Positions 46,063-54,843 are shown, counted from the first letter of the stretch. The stretch is 64,000 nucleotides of DNA from Streptomyces cyaneofuscatus (GCF_000718135.1 NZ_JOEM01000018.1:1-64000); one strand, 5' to 3'. Numbers and translations are program-made. The notes: generated by a model not told the origin, from the sequence alone.

Positions 46063-46088
46063 CATGTTCCTGCAGGTTCAGGAACATG
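46063..46088. promoter_or_regulatory. Inverted repeat, likely operator of the peptide/regulator divergon
   Basis: CATGTTCCTG (46063-46072) and CAGGAACATG (46079-46088) form a perfect 10-bp inverted repeat around CAGGTT. It lies between the divergent peptide and first LuxR-type genes and ends 12 bases before the latter's start codon. It is not seen upstream of the other two regulators. Confidence 0.65.
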
Positions 46089-46100
46089 GGGGGTGGACAT

Positions 46101-47081
46101 ATGGCCACAAGCAAGCCAAAAGAGGCACATCCTCACGCCATCACCGAACTGTGCGATGTAGGACAGCGTGTCTATGCCAACGCACTGCGATCCGGGAGGA
46201 TCCCCCGCGCGGATGCCGAACCGGCCCCTTGCCTGATGGATTTCGCCCTGCTCCACCCGGATCCGGACGACGCCAACTGGCTGCGCCCGGTCTCCCCCTC
46301 CGCCGCACTCGCTCAGCGACTCCACCCCATCGAGCGGGAGATACAGGCGCGCAGGCGGCATTCCGTGGAACTCGTCGATTCCTTCGAGCCCTTCATGGAC
46401 ATCAGCGCCCAGGACCCGCCGACGACACACGCCATCACCGTGCTGGAAGGCAGCACCCGCATCAACGCGGCCATCGACGTCGCCACCGCGGAGTGCCGTA
46501 CCGAAGTGCTGACCGTGCAGCCCGGCGGCGGCCGGAGCGAGGACATCCTCAGCAAAGGCCTCGAACGGGGCAAGGCGGTGGTGGACCGCGGCGTCGGCAT
46601 CCGTACGCTCTACCAGCACACGGTCCGCCACCACCAGGGAACGTTCGCCTACGCCGAACGGCTGGCCGAAGGCGTCGAGATCCGCACCCTTGAGGAACTG
46701 GTGGAGCGCATGCTCATCTTCGACCAGACCGTCGCCTTCATACCCGCGAAGGACGACCGGACCGCGGCTCTGGAACTACGGCACCCGGGGCTCATCTCCT
46801 ACCTCACCAGGGTCTTCGAGCAGCTCTGGCAACGCGCAACGCCTCTCCTCGAAGAGATTCAGTACGACCCGACACCCGCGGGCATCAGCGGCGTGCAGAG
46901 ATCCATCGCCCAACTCCTGGTGGAGGGGCACGTGGACGACTCCATAGCGCGCCGACTCGGCATGAACGTGCGGACCTGCCGAGCGCACATCGCCAAGCTG
47001 AACGCGACACTCGGCAGCAACAGCCGCGCCCAACTCGGCTATCTGATCGCGCGGTCAGGAATCCTGGAATCGGACTCCTGA
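46101..47081 (+). CDS. LuxR-type HTH regulator with PLD-like sensor domain, paralogue 1
   Basis: A 326-residue regulator. N-terminal segment HAITELCDVGQRVYANALRS and GRIPRADAEPAPCLMDFALL; a middle domain (EVLTVQPGGGRSEDILSKGL; GVGIRTLYQHTVRHHQGTFA; RMLIFDQTVAFIPAKDD) resembling TrmB/phospholipase-D-like sensor domains; and a C-terminal LuxR/GerE HTH (VQRSIAQLLVEGHVDDSIAR; RLGMNVRTCRAHIAKLNATL). The start at 46101 follows GGGGGGTGG. It is about 45 percent like the other two by eye and the most divergent of the trio. Confidence 0.82.
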   Translation: MATSKPKEAHPHAITELCDVGQRVYANALRSGRIPRADAEPAPCLMDFALLHPDPDDANWLRPVSPSAALAQRLHPIEREIQARRRHSVELVDSFEPFMDISAQDPPTTHAITVLEGSTRINAAIDVATAECRTEVLTVQPGGGRSEDILSKGLERGKAVVDRGVGIRTLYQHTVRHHQGTFAYAERLAEGVEIRTLEELVERMLIFDQTVAFIPAKDDRTAALELRHPGLISYLTRVFEQLWQRATPLLEEIQYDPTPAGISGVQRSIAQLLVEGHVDDSIARRLGMNVRTCRAHIAKLNATLGSNSRAQLGYLIARSGILESDS

Positions 47082-47091
47082 CCGCGCGATC
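47045..47091. terminator. 16-bp hairpin spanning the stop codon of paralogue 1
   Basis: GATCGCGCGGTCAGGA (47045-47060) pairs perfectly with TCCTGACCGCGCGATC (47076-47091). The stem includes the last codons and TGA stop of the gene, so gene end and terminator are the same bases. Confidence 0.7.
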
Positions 47092-47260
47092 GATCCCCCC
47101 GTCAGGGCACCCGGGGCGACTGCGCAATGGGGGAGAGCACAGCCGGCCCCCGGGTTGTGCCGAGGGAGTTCCCGGCTCCCCCGACACCCCCACACTCCCC
47201 TCAGAACTACGCTGGCACCACCGTCAACTTGTTGCACTGCATAAAGCAGGGGGATCCCAA

Positions 47261-48289
47261 ATGGGAAGCAATGAAGGCAGATCGGGACATCATCCACACA
47301 CACAGACCGAGCTGTGCGAGCCGGCGCTCCGCCTGTACGAGCAAGCGCTCCGCGCAGGACGGATCCCCCGTTCCGATATCGCCGACGTCCCCTGCCTGAC
47401 CGAACTGGCGCTGCTGCATCCCGACCCGTGGGACGACACCTGGATGCGGCCCGTACCGCCGTCGGCCGCCCTGGCCCATCTGCTGCAACCGGTCTCCCGG
47501 GAGATCGACGAACGCCTGCGCCTCGCGACCGCCCTGAGCCGGTCCCTGTTCCCCCTGACCGCCGTCGCCCACGACGACCCCAACCTCGCCATCACCGTGC
47601 TGGAGGGGGTCCCGGCCATCCAGGCGTCCCTCAACGAGGCCACCGCCACCGCCACGGACGAGATCCTCACGGCCCAGCCCGGCAGCGACCGCCCGGCCGG
47701 CACCCTCCAGAAGGCCTTGGCCAACGCCCACACCGCCATCCGGCGGGGAGCCAGGATCCGGCACATCTACCAGCACCCGGCCCGCTACAGCAGCGCCGTC
47801 AGGGACTACCTCTCCCAGGTCCCGGCCCAGCACCTGCACGTACGCACCACCGAGCTGACCGTCGAACGGCTGATCATCATCGACCGGGAGGTGGCCTACA
47901 TCCCCGCCTCCGCCGACCGCAGCACCGCCCTGCGGATCAGCCATCCCGCCCTGGTCTCCTACCTGATCCAGGTCTACGAGGTGCTGTGGGCCCAGGCCGT
48001 CCCGCTGGCCGAGAACCACCAGGCGGCCGCGCCCAACACCCCGGTCACCGCCGTCCAGCACAGCATCGCCCGCCTCCTCGCCGAAGGCCATGTGGACGAC
48101 GTGGTGGCCCGGAAGATGGGCATCAGCGTCCGCACCTGCCGCTCCCACATCGCCAAGCTCATGCAGACCCTCGGCGCCACCAGCCGCACCCACCTCGGAG
48201 CGCTCCTGGTCGAGTCGGGCATCGTCGGAGCGACGGGCGCCGAAAGGACGTTACGGCCGGCTCCGGCACGTTCGGACGGCAGCAACTAG
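47261..48289 (+). CDS. LuxR-type HTH regulator with PLD-like sensor domain, paralogue 2 (TTA codon)
   Basis: A 342-residue regulator with the same plan as paralogue 1: TELCEPALRLYEQALRAGRI, sensor segment ITVLEGVPAIQASLNEATAT, AQPGSDRPAGTLQKALANAH, RGARIRHIYQHPARYSSAVR, IIDREVAYIPASADRSTALR, and HTH VQHSIARLLAEGHVDDVVAR, KMGISVRTCRSHIAKLMQTL. ATG behind GGGGGATCCC. Codon 331 (bases 48251-48253) is TTA, so completion of the protein depends on the bldA tRNA. The last 20 residues after the HTH extend past paralogue 3. Confidence 0.82.
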   Translation: MGSNEGRSGHHPHTQTELCEPALRLYEQALRAGRIPRSDIADVPCLTELALLHPDPWDDTWMRPVPPSAALAHLLQPVSREIDERLRLATALSRSLFPLTAVAHDDPNLAITVLEGVPAIQASLNEATATATDEILTAQPGSDRPAGTLQKALANAHTAIRRGARIRHIYQHPARYSSAVRDYLSQVPAQHLHVRTTELTVERLIIIDREVAYIPASADRSTALRISHPALVSYLIQVYEVLWAQAVPLAENHQAAAPNTPVTAVQHSIARLLAEGHVDDVVARKMGISVRTCRSHIAKLMQTLGATSRTHLGALLVESGIVGATGAERTLRPAPARSDGSN

Positions 48290-48338
48290 CCTCGTTCGCG
48301 GGACAAGGCGCACAAGGACACCGGCGGGGGGCCTAGGC

Positions 48339-49328
48339 ATGTGCACGACGACGGAGAACACGGACGGACGGGGATCCGTCCACGGTCTCTGCGAGCCCGC
48401 CCTGCGTCTCTACGCGACGGCTCTGCGCGAAGGCCGCCTGCCCCGGACGGATCTCGCCGGAGCGCCCTGCCTCGTCCAGCGGGGCCTGGTCCGCCCGGAC
48501 CCGGACGACGAGCGGTGGGTACGCCCCGTACCGGCGTCGGCCGCGCTCACGCGCCTGCTCAGGCCCCTCGCCCAGGAGGTCTTCGAGCGCCTCGACGCCA
48601 CGGCCGCGCTCGTCGACGCCCTCCTGCCGCTGGCCTCGATCGCCGGTCACGTGCCCGTGCCGCACCCCGAAATCACCGTCGTCAGCGGAAAACCGGCGAT
48701 CCAGGAATCCCTCGAAGAGGCCGGCCGGAGAACCCGGGAACACATCCTGACCCTGCACCCGGGCAGCAAACGTCCCGCCGAACTCCTCGAACGCGCCCGG
48801 AAGAACGCGCTGCCGCCCCTTCAGCGCGGTGTGTCCGTGCGCCACATCTACCAGCACTCCGCCCGCTACAGCCCGCCCCTCAACCACTACGTGGACCGGT
48901 TGCCGTACGAGGGACTCCAGATCCGCACCATGGAGCAGACGCCGGAGCGGCTCTTCATCTTCGACCGGGTCGCCTACATCCCCACCACATCCCAGCGCGA
49001 CGTGGCCCTCCGCATCACGCACCCCGCCCTCGTCCGCTACCTCATCCACGTCTACGACGTCCTCTGGGCCCAAGCCACCCCCTTCGGCGAACCCCTGCCG
49101 ACGGCGCTCCCCGACACCCCCCTCACCGCCGTCCAACAGAGCATCGCCCGCCTCCTCACCGAAGGCCACGTCGACGAGGTCGTCGCCCGGAAGATGGGCA
49201 TCAGCGTCCGCACCTGCCGCTCCCACATCGCCAAACTCATGCAGACCCTCGGCGCCACCAGCCGCACCCACCTCGGCGCCCTCCTCGTACGGTCCGGGAT
49301 CGCCGGAGCCGGCCGCGGCGGCACCTGA
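48339..49328 (+). CDS. LuxR-type HTH regulator with PLD-like sensor domain, paralogue 3
   Basis: A 329-residue regulator, ATG behind GGCGGGGGG. HGLCEPALRLYATALREGRL, ITVVSGKPAIQESLEEAGRR, LHPGSKRPAELLERARKNAL, RGVSVRHIYQHSARYSPPLN, LFIFDRVAYIPTTSQRDVAL and HTH VQQSIARLLTEGHVDEVVAR, KMGISVRTCRSHIAKLMQTL. It begins only 49 bases after paralogue 2 and is probably co-transcribed. Its HTH coding DNA is almost identical to that of paralogue 2, so the two may bind the same sites. Confidence 0.82.
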   Translation: MCTTTENTDGRGSVHGLCEPALRLYATALREGRLPRTDLAGAPCLVQRGLVRPDPDDERWVRPVPASAALTRLLRPLAQEVFERLDATAALVDALLPLASIAGHVPVPHPEITVVSGKPAIQESLEEAGRRTREHILTLHPGSKRPAELLERARKNALPPLQRGVSVRHIYQHSARYSPPLNHYVDRLPYEGLQIRTMEQTPERLFIFDRVAYIPTTSQRDVALRITHPALVRYLIHVYDVLWAQATPFGEPLPTALPDTPLTAVQQSIARLLTEGHVDEVVARKMGISVRTCRSHIAKLMQTLGATSRTHLGALLVRSGIAGAGRGGT

Positions 49329-49397
49329 GGACGGACACGGGCACCAGACCGCGCAGGGCCACCGGCCACCAGGCGAGGCCGTACGCCGTACACGACA

Positions 49398-49433
49398 GCG
49401 GGGCCGGAAGAGCGTCCGCTCCTCCGGCCCCGC
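49398..49433. terminator. Bidirectional terminator between paralogue 3 and hspR
   Basis: GCGGGGCCGGA (49398-49408) pairs with TCCGGCCCCGC (49423-49433); after one mismatch GAGCG (49410-49414) pairs with CGCTC (49417-49421). It closes the dnaK operon on the minus strand and the regulator genes on the plus strand. Confidence 0.8.
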
Positions 49434-49451
49434 CGCACACAGGCGTGTGCC

Positions 49452-49907
49452 CTACTCCGGCCCCGGCCGCTTCGGCTTCGGCCGCCAGACCACCAGCGCG
49501 CTGGTCTGCTGCACGTCCTGGTACGGCACGAGGTCGCGGCGGTACGAGGCGTGCACCTGGGCCTCGCGCTGCTGCATGGCGACCGCCGCGCCGTCCACCG
49601 CCGCCGAGAGTTCGGCGACGCGCTGCTGGAGCGCGGCCACCTGGTTCTCCAGCTCGATGATGCGCTTGATGCCCGCCAGGTTGATGCCCTCGTCCTGCGA
49701 CAACTGCTGCACGGTGCGCAGCAGCTCGATGTCACGGGCCGAGTAACGGCGGCCGCGGCCGGCCGTACGGTCGGGGGAGACCAGGCCGAGACGGTCGTAC
49801 TGGCGCAGCGTCTGCGGGTGCAGGCCCGAGAGCTGGGCCGCGATCGAGATCACGTACACCGGTGATTCATCGGTCAGCTGGTACGGATTGCGTCGACGGC
49901 CGTCCAT
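49452..49907 (-). CDS. hspR: HspR heat-shock repressor (MerR family)
   Basis: A 151-residue repressor. MerR HTH at residues 17-80 (VYVISIAAQLSGLHPQTLRQ; YDRLGLVSPDRTAGRGRRYS; ARDIELLRTVQQLSQDEGIN), then a coiled-coil dimerisation helix (RIIELENQVAALQQRVAELS). HspR binds HAIR sites with DnaK as co-repressor and shuts off dnaK and clpB. It is the last gene of the operon, one base after dnaJ. Confidence 0.97.
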   Translation of the reverse strand: MDGRRRNPYQLTDESPVYVISIAAQLSGLHPQTLRQYDRLGLVSPDRTAGRGRRYSARDIELLRTVQQLSQDEGINLAGIKRIIELENQVAALQQRVAELSAAVDGAAVAMQQREAQVHASYRRDLVPYQDVQQTSALVVWRPKPKRPGPE

Positions 49908-49908
49908 C

Positions 49909-51102
49909 TCAAGCTCCCTTCGCGGCCTGGAACAGTTCTGCCCGCGGGTCCTCGTCCGCGGTCGCCTTGCGGTAGGCCTCCAGCGCGTCCCTGGCCTCCT
50001 GGCCGAGCTCCGTGGGAACCGCCACCTCCACGGTGACCAGCAGGTCGCCGCGAGTGCCGTCCTTGCGGACCGCGCCCTTGCCCCGGGCGCGCATCGTACG
50101 CCCGTTCGGGGTGCCGGGGGGCAGTTTCAGGGTGACCGGCGGTCCGCCGAGGGTGGGGACCTTGACCTCGCCGCCGAGCGTCGCCTCCGGGAAGGTGACG
50201 GGCACGGTGACCGTGAGGTTGTCGCCCTTGCGGCCGAATACCGGGTGGGCGCCGACGTGGACGACGACGTACAGATCGCCGGCCGGACCGCCGCGCTCGC
50301 CCGGGCCGCCCTTGCCGCGCAGCCGGATCCGCTGGCCGTCGGAGACGCCCGCCGGGATCCTGACCTGCATCGTGCGGGCCGACTTCGCCCGGCCGCTGCC
50401 GTGGCAGACCTCGCAGGGGTCCTGGGCGATGAGGCCCCGGCCCTTGCAGTCCACGCACGGGTCGGTGAGGGAGAAGCCGCCGCCCGTGCCGCGCGAGACC
50501 TGACCGGTGCCGACGCAGGTCGGGCAGACCCTGGGGGTGCCGTTCTTGTCGCCGGTGCCGGAACACGCCTTGCAGGGCGCCTGGCTGGACATCCGCAGCG
50601 GGACCGTGGCCCCGTCGACCGCCTCGGTAAAGCTGAGCGTCACCTCGGACTCGATGTCCTGGCCGCGCCGCGGCTGGACCCGGGTGCCGGTGCCGCCGCG
50701 GTTGAACAGCCCGCCGAAGACGTCGCCGAGACCGCCCCCGCCGCCGCCGAAACCGCCGCCCGCACCGCCCTGTCCGCCGCCCGGGGCGCCGCCGCCGAAG
50801 AGGTCGCCCAGGTCGAAGTTGAAGTTGCCGCCCGCACCACCGGGGCCGGCGCGGAAGCCACCGTTGCCGAAGAGGGCGCGCGCCTCGTCGTACTCCTTGC
50901 GCCGCTTGGTGTCGCCGAGGACGTCGTTCGCCTCGGAGATCTCCTTGAACCGCTCCTCCGCCTTGGCATCACCCTTGTTGGCGTCGGGGTGGAACTCGCG
51001 GGCGAGCTTGCGGTACGCCTTCTTGATCTCGGCGTCGGTGGCGTCCTTGGGGACGCCGAGGACCTTGTAGTAGTCCTTCTCGACGAAGTCCTTCGTGCTC
51101 AT
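49909..51102 (-). CDS. dnaJ: DnaJ co-chaperone (Hsp40)
   Basis: A 397-residue type I J-protein. J domain YYKVLGVPKDATDAEIKKAY with the HPD in FHPDANKGDAKAEERFKEI; a long Gly/Phe-rich region (GGAPGGGQGGAGGGFGGGGG); the zinc domain with four CxxCxGxG-type repeats (CKACSGTG, CPTCVGTG, CVDCKGRG, CEVCHGSG); and C-terminal substrate-binding barrels. It stimulates DnaK ATPase. It lies between grpE and hspR in the usual order. Confidence 0.97.
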   Translation of the reverse strand: MSTKDFVEKDYYKVLGVPKDATDAEIKKAYRKLAREFHPDANKGDAKAEERFKEISEANDVLGDTKRRKEYDEARALFGNGGFRAGPGGAGGNFNFDLGDLFGGGAPGGGQGGAGGGFGGGGGGLGDVFGGLFNRGGTGTRVQPRRGQDIESEVTLSFTEAVDGATVPLRMSSQAPCKACSGTGDKNGTPRVCPTCVGTGQVSRGTGGGFSLTDPCVDCKGRGLIAQDPCEVCHGSGRAKSARTMQVRIPAGVSDGQRIRLRGKGGPGERGGPAGDLYVVVHVGAHPVFGRKGDNLTVTVPVTFPEATLGGEVKVPTLGGPPVTLKLPPGTPNGRTMRARGKGAVRKDGTRGDLLVTVEVAVPTELGQEARDALEAYRKATADEDPRAELFQAAKGA

Positions 51103-51198
51103 CGACGTCCCTCCTTCCGGACGATCGGCGCGGCGGCCGGCCCGTGGGCCGGCCGCCGGACCGGTCGGTGTGCACCCTGGTGGTCAGACGTGGTGTCG

Positions 51199-51849
51199 TC
51201 AGACCTCCTCGGTGCCACCGCTCTCCTCGTCGTCTGTCTTCTCTTCCTTGGCCGCCGCGGGCGTGGCGCCCGGCTGCGGCTCGGCGACGGCCACCCGCGC
51301 GGGGCGGATGGTGCGCTCGCCGATGCGATACCCCGGCTGGAGGATCGCCACGCAGGTCGTCTCGGTGACGTCCGGCGCGTAGCTGTGCATCAGGGCCTCG
51401 TGGATCGTCGGGTCGAAGGGCTCGCCCTCCTTGCCGAACTGCTGGAGGCCCAGCTTCGCGACGACCGTCTCCAGCGATTCGGCGACCGACTTGAAGCCGC
51501 CCACCAGCTCGCCGTGCTCCCTGGCGCGGCCGACGTCGTCGAGCACGGGCAGGATCTCGGACAGGAGGTTCGCGACGGCGATCTCCTTGACCGTGACCCG
51601 GTCCCGCTCCACGCGGCGGCGGTAGTTCTGGTACTCGGCCTGGAGCCGCTGGAGGTCCGCGGTGCGCTCGGCGAGCGCCGTACGGACCTGGTCCAGCTGA
51701 GCGGTCAGGCCGACGGTCGGGTCGGTGTCCCCGGCCGGGGCCGCCGCCTCCTCCTCGGAGGGTGCGGCAGCCTTCGGCTCGGCGTCATCAGGGGTGGCGC
51801 CGGAGGGGACGTCGGGCTTCTCGTCGAAGCCCGGAGTCTCCTCGGTCAC
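51199..51849 (-). CDS. grpE: GrpE nucleotide-exchange factor
   Basis: A 216-residue protein. An acidic disordered N-terminus (about 70 residues), a long helix ([31 protein letters not shown]), the four-helix bundle, and the beta-domain signature [39 protein letters not shown]. Releases ADP from DnaK. GTG start overlaps the dnaK stop (GTGA). Confidence 0.97.
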   Translation of the reverse strand: MTEETPGFDEKPDVPSGATPDDAEPKAAAPSEEEAAAPAGDTDPTVGLTAQLDQVRTALAERTADLQRLQAEYQNYRRRVERDRVTVKEIAVANLLSEILPVLDDVGRAREHGELVGGFKSVAESLETVVAKLGLQQFGKEGEPFDPTIHEALMHSYAPDVTETTCVAILQPGYRIGERTIRPARVAVAEPQPGATPAAAKEEKTDDEESGGTEEV

Positions 51850-53699
51850 GCCGCACCGCCCTTGGTGTCCTTCTCGTCGTCCACGATCTCGGCGTCGACG
51901 ACATCGTCATCGGCCTTGCCCTGGGCGTCGCCCGGAGCCTCGGCGCCCGGCGTCGCACCCTCGGCCTGGGCGTTGGCGTACATCGCCTGGCCCAGCTTCT
52001 GGGAGACGGCGGCGACCTTCTCGGTGGCCGTACGGATCTCGGCGGTGTCCTCGCCCTTGAGCTTCTCCTTCAGCTCGCCGACAGCGGTCTCCACCTCCGT
52101 CTTGACGTCCGCGGGGACCTTGTCCTCGTTGTCCTTGAGGAACTTCTCCGTCTGGTAGACGAGCTGCTCGCCCTGGTTGCGCGACTCGGCGGCCTCGCGG
52201 CGGGCGTGGTCCTCCTCCGCGTACTTCTCGGCCTCTTCGCGCATCCGGTTGACCTCGTCCTTCGGCAGCGAGGAGCCGCCGGTGACGGTCATCTTCTGCT
52301 CCTTGCCGGTGCCGAGGTCCTTGGCGGCGACGTGCATGATGCCGTTGGCGTCGATGTCGAAGGCGACCTCGATCTGCGGCACACCGCGCGGGGCCGGCGG
52401 CAGACCGGTCAGCTCGAACATCCCGAGCTTCTTGTTGTACGCCGCGATCTCGCGCTCGCCCTGGTAGACCTGGATCTGCACGGACGGCTGGTTGTCCTCG
52501 GCCGTCGTGAAGATCTCGGAACGCTTGGTCGGGATCGTGGTGTTGCGCTCGATGAGCTTGGTCATGATCCCTCCCTTGGTCTCGATACCGAGGGACAGGG
52601 GGGTGACGTCGAGGAGCAGGACGTCCTTGACCTCGCCCTTGAGGACACCGGCCTGGAGCGAGGCGCCGATGGCGACGACCTCGTCCGGGTTCACACCCTT
52701 GTTGGCGTCCTGGCCACCGGTCAGCTCCTTGACGAGCTCGGCGACGGCCGGCATACGGGTGGAGCCACCGACGAGAACGACGTGGTCGATCTCGGAGAGC
52801 TGGATGCCCGCGTCCTTGATGACGTTGTGGAACGGGGTCTTGCAGCGGTCCAGGAGGTCCGAGGTGAGCTGCTGGAACTGCGAGCGCGTGAGCTTCTCGT
52901 CCAGGTGCAGCGGGCCCTCGGCGGACGCCGTGATGTAGGGCAGGTTGATCGTGGTCTCGGTCGAGGACGAGAGCTCGATCTTCGCCTTCTCCGCGGCCTC
53001 GCGGAGACGCTGGAGAGCCATCTTGTCCTTGGACAGGTCCACGCCGTGCCCGTTGGCGAACTGCTTCACCAGGTAGTCGACGACGCGCTGGTCCCAGTCG
53101 TCACCACCGAGGTGGTTGTCACCGTTGGTGGCCTTCACCTCGACGACGCCGTCACCGATCTCCAGGAGCGACACGTCGAAGGTGCCGCCACCGAGGTCGA
53201 AGACGAGGATCGTCTGGTCGTCCTTGTCCAGGCCGTACGCCAGGGCGGCGGCGGTCGGCTCGTTGACGATGCGCAGGACGTTGAGGCCCGCGATCTCACC
53301 GGCCTCCTTGGTCGCCTGACGCTCGGAGTCGTTGAAGTACGCCGGGACGGTGATGACCGCGTCGGCCACCTTCTCGCCCAGGTAGGACTCGGCGTCGCGC
53401 TTCAGCTTCTGCAGGATGAAGGCGCTCATCTGCTGCGGGTTGAAGCCCTTGCCGTCGATCTCGATCTTCCAGTCAGTGCCCATGTGGCGCTTGACGGAGC
53501 GAATGGTCCTGTCGACGTTGGTGACCGCCTGACGCTTGGCCACCTCGCCGACCAGCACCTCGCCGTTCTTGGCGAAGGCGACGACGGACGGCGTTGTCCT
53601 GGCGCCTTCGGCGTTGGTGATGACGGTGGGCTCGCCGCCTTCGAGAACGCTGACGACGGAGTTAGTCGTGCCCAGGTCGATGCCGACCGCACGTGCCAT
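51846..53699 (-). CDS. dnaK: DnaK chaperone (Hsp70)
   Basis: A 617-residue Hsp70. ATPase domain [60 protein letters not shown] and [19 protein letters not shown]; substrate domain ([20 protein letters not shown]); C-terminal helical lid with the acidic tail [15 protein letters not shown]. First gene of the dnaK-grpE-dnaJ-hspR operon, under two HAIR boxes. Confidence 0.99.
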   Translation of the reverse strand: MARAVGIDLGTTNSVVSVLEGGEPTVITNAEGARTTPSVVAFAKNGEVLVGEVAKRQAVTNVDRTIRSVKRHMGTDWKIEIDGKGFNPQQMSAFILQKLKRDAESYLGEKVADAVITVPAYFNDSERQATKEAGEIAGLNVLRIVNEPTAAALAYGLDKDDQTILVFDLGGGTFDVSLLEIGDGVVEVKATNGDNHLGGDDWDQRVVDYLVKQFANGHGVDLSKDKMALQRLREAAEKAKIELSSSTETTINLPYITASAEGPLHLDEKLTRSQFQQLTSDLLDRCKTPFHNVIKDAGIQLSEIDHVVLVGGSTRMPAVAELVKELTGGQDANKGVNPDEVVAIGASLQAGVLKGEVKDVLLLDVTPLSLGIETKGGIMTKLIERNTTIPTKRSEIFTTAEDNQPSVQIQVYQGEREIAAYNKKLGMFELTGLPPAPRGVPQIEVAFDIDANGIMHVAAKDLGTGKEQKMTVTGGSSLPKDEVNRMREEAEKYAEEDHARREAAESRNQGEQLVYQTEKFLKDNEDKVPADVKTEVETAVGELKEKLKGEDTAEIRTATEKVAAVSQKLGQAMYANAQAEGATPGAEAPGDAQGKADDDVVDAEIVDDEKDTKGGAA

Positions 53700-53720
53700 T
53701 TCAATTCCTCCAACTGACTA

Positions 53721-53741
53721 CTTGAGTGGATCTGACTCAAG
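53721..53741. promoter_or_regulatory. HAIR element 1 of the dnaK promoter
   Basis: A perfect HspR operator, CTTGAGT-N7-ACTCAAG, 22 bases upstream of the dnaK start codon. Confidence 0.95.
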
Positions 53742-53772
53742 GATGCACGACACCGACCCTGGAGTCAACAGA

Positions 53773-53793
53773 CCTGAGTCGACCTGACTCAAC
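53773..53793. promoter_or_regulatory. HAIR element 2 of the dnaK promoter
   Basis: CCTGAGT-N7-ACTCAAC, a near match to the HspR operator, centred 52 bases from HAIR 1 (about five helix turns). Together they make the tandem operator typical of Streptomyces dnaK. Confidence 0.8.
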
Positions 53794-53958
53794 TTAGGTG
53801 CCGATACACGTCACCATCGCGCCGTTGCCCCGACCCACCATCCCACCGTGGGATCGTTCTGTCACAAAATGCCGCGAGACGGTCGCAACCGTCATCGATC
53901 GGCTGGTACAGGCACACCACCAGGCACTCCATCGGACTCCGAACCCCGGGCGGGCGCG

Positions 53959-54843
53959 ATGCGGAACGCGAGACAGCGGCGCGTGCGGCAGAAGAACCAG
54001 AGGAAGAAGCAACGGCAGAGGCAGCAGGGGCAGCAGGGGCAGCAGGGGCAGCAGGAACAGCGAAGGCGGCACGCACGGCAGCAGCCCCGGCCCGAAGCCG
54101 TGGCCGAACCCCGGACGCCCTCGCCATCCACGCCCCCTCCCCCACCCCCGTACGTCACCGAGCCCACCGCCCCCCGGAAGCACTCGCACCCCACCGGCAC
54201 CGCCCGGGGCAACTTCCCCTCCCGCCCCGCCGCACACCTCGCCGGCCTCACCGACCGGGCCGGCCACCTCGCGGCCCGCCTCGCCCCCCGCGCCTCGGCC
54301 GAACGGGCGCTGGACCTGACCCTCGGCACCGCCCTCCTGATCGCGGCCGCCCCGGCCATCACCCTCGGGGCCCTGGCCCTCGCGCTCCGGCGGGGCCCCG
54401 GCAACGTATGGGAGCGCAGCCCCCGTACGGGCCTGGGCGGCCGGGTCTTCACGCTGCGCTCCCTGCGCACCCGCCGGCTCCGGCTCGACCTGCTCTCCCG
54501 GCTCCCCCAGGTCGTCCGGGGCGAGCTCTCCCTCGTAGGACCGACCCCGCTGACACCGGGCGACCCGCGCGCGGCGTGGCCCGGGGCCCGGCAGTGGCGG
54601 CAGGAGCTGCGGCCGGGGCTGACCGGGTTGGCCCAGGTGCGCGCCCGCTCCGGCATGCCGTGGGACGACCCCGCCCTGCTGGACCAGCACTACGCAGAGC
54701 ACCATGGAGTGGTGCTCGACCTGGCGATCCTGGCGGAAGCCGTACGCACCCCCCTGCGGACGGCGCTCGGAAAGGCACGGTCAACCAAGGCACACCTGAG
54801 CGACACAGATCACCGCCCGCCCGGCTACAGCCGGGTGGACTAA
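53959..54843 (+). CDS. Bacterial sugar transferase-like protein (divergent)
   Basis: About 294 residues; the start at 53959 is uncertain, and an ATG at 53848 is also in frame. The N-terminus is basic and Gln-rich with a QQG run, then a Pro-rich linker. The C-terminal half is the undecaprenyl-phosphate sugar-1-phosphate transferase domain: one hydrophobic helix (DLTLGTALLIAAAPAITLGA), VFTLRSLRTRRL (weak version of the FRSM motif), LPQVVRGELSLVGPTPL and RPGLTGLAQVRARSGMPWDD. The conserved Arg of SLVGPRP is Thr here, so activity is uncertain. Confidence 0.75.
   Translation: MRNARQRRVRQKNQRKKQRQRQQGQQGQQGQQEQRRRHARQQPRPEAVAEPRTPSPSTPPPPPPYVTEPTAPRKHSHPTGTARGNFPSRPAAHLAGLTDRAGHLAARLAPRASAERALDLTLGTALLIAAAPAITLGALALALRRGPGNVWERSPRTGLGGRVFTLRSLRTRRLRLDLLSRLPQVVRGELSLVGPTPLTPGDPRAAWPGARQWRQELRPGLTGLAQVRARSGMPWDDPALLDQHYAEHHGVVLDLAILAEAVRTPLRTALGKARSTKAHLSDTDHRPPGYSRVD
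54020..54055 (+). repeat. Four copies of a 9-bp repeat in the sugar transferase gene
   Basis: GGCAGCAGG repeated four times exactly; it encodes the Gln-Gln-Gly run near the N-terminus. Confidence 0.85.

Noticed and set aside
51762..53717. 651-codon plus-strand frame opposite dnaK
   Set aside because: Antisense shadow; the minus-strand protein is unmistakably DnaK.
54020..54055. Mobile-element terminal repeat
   Set aside because: The repeat is short, in frame and inside a coding sequence; no transposase in the window.
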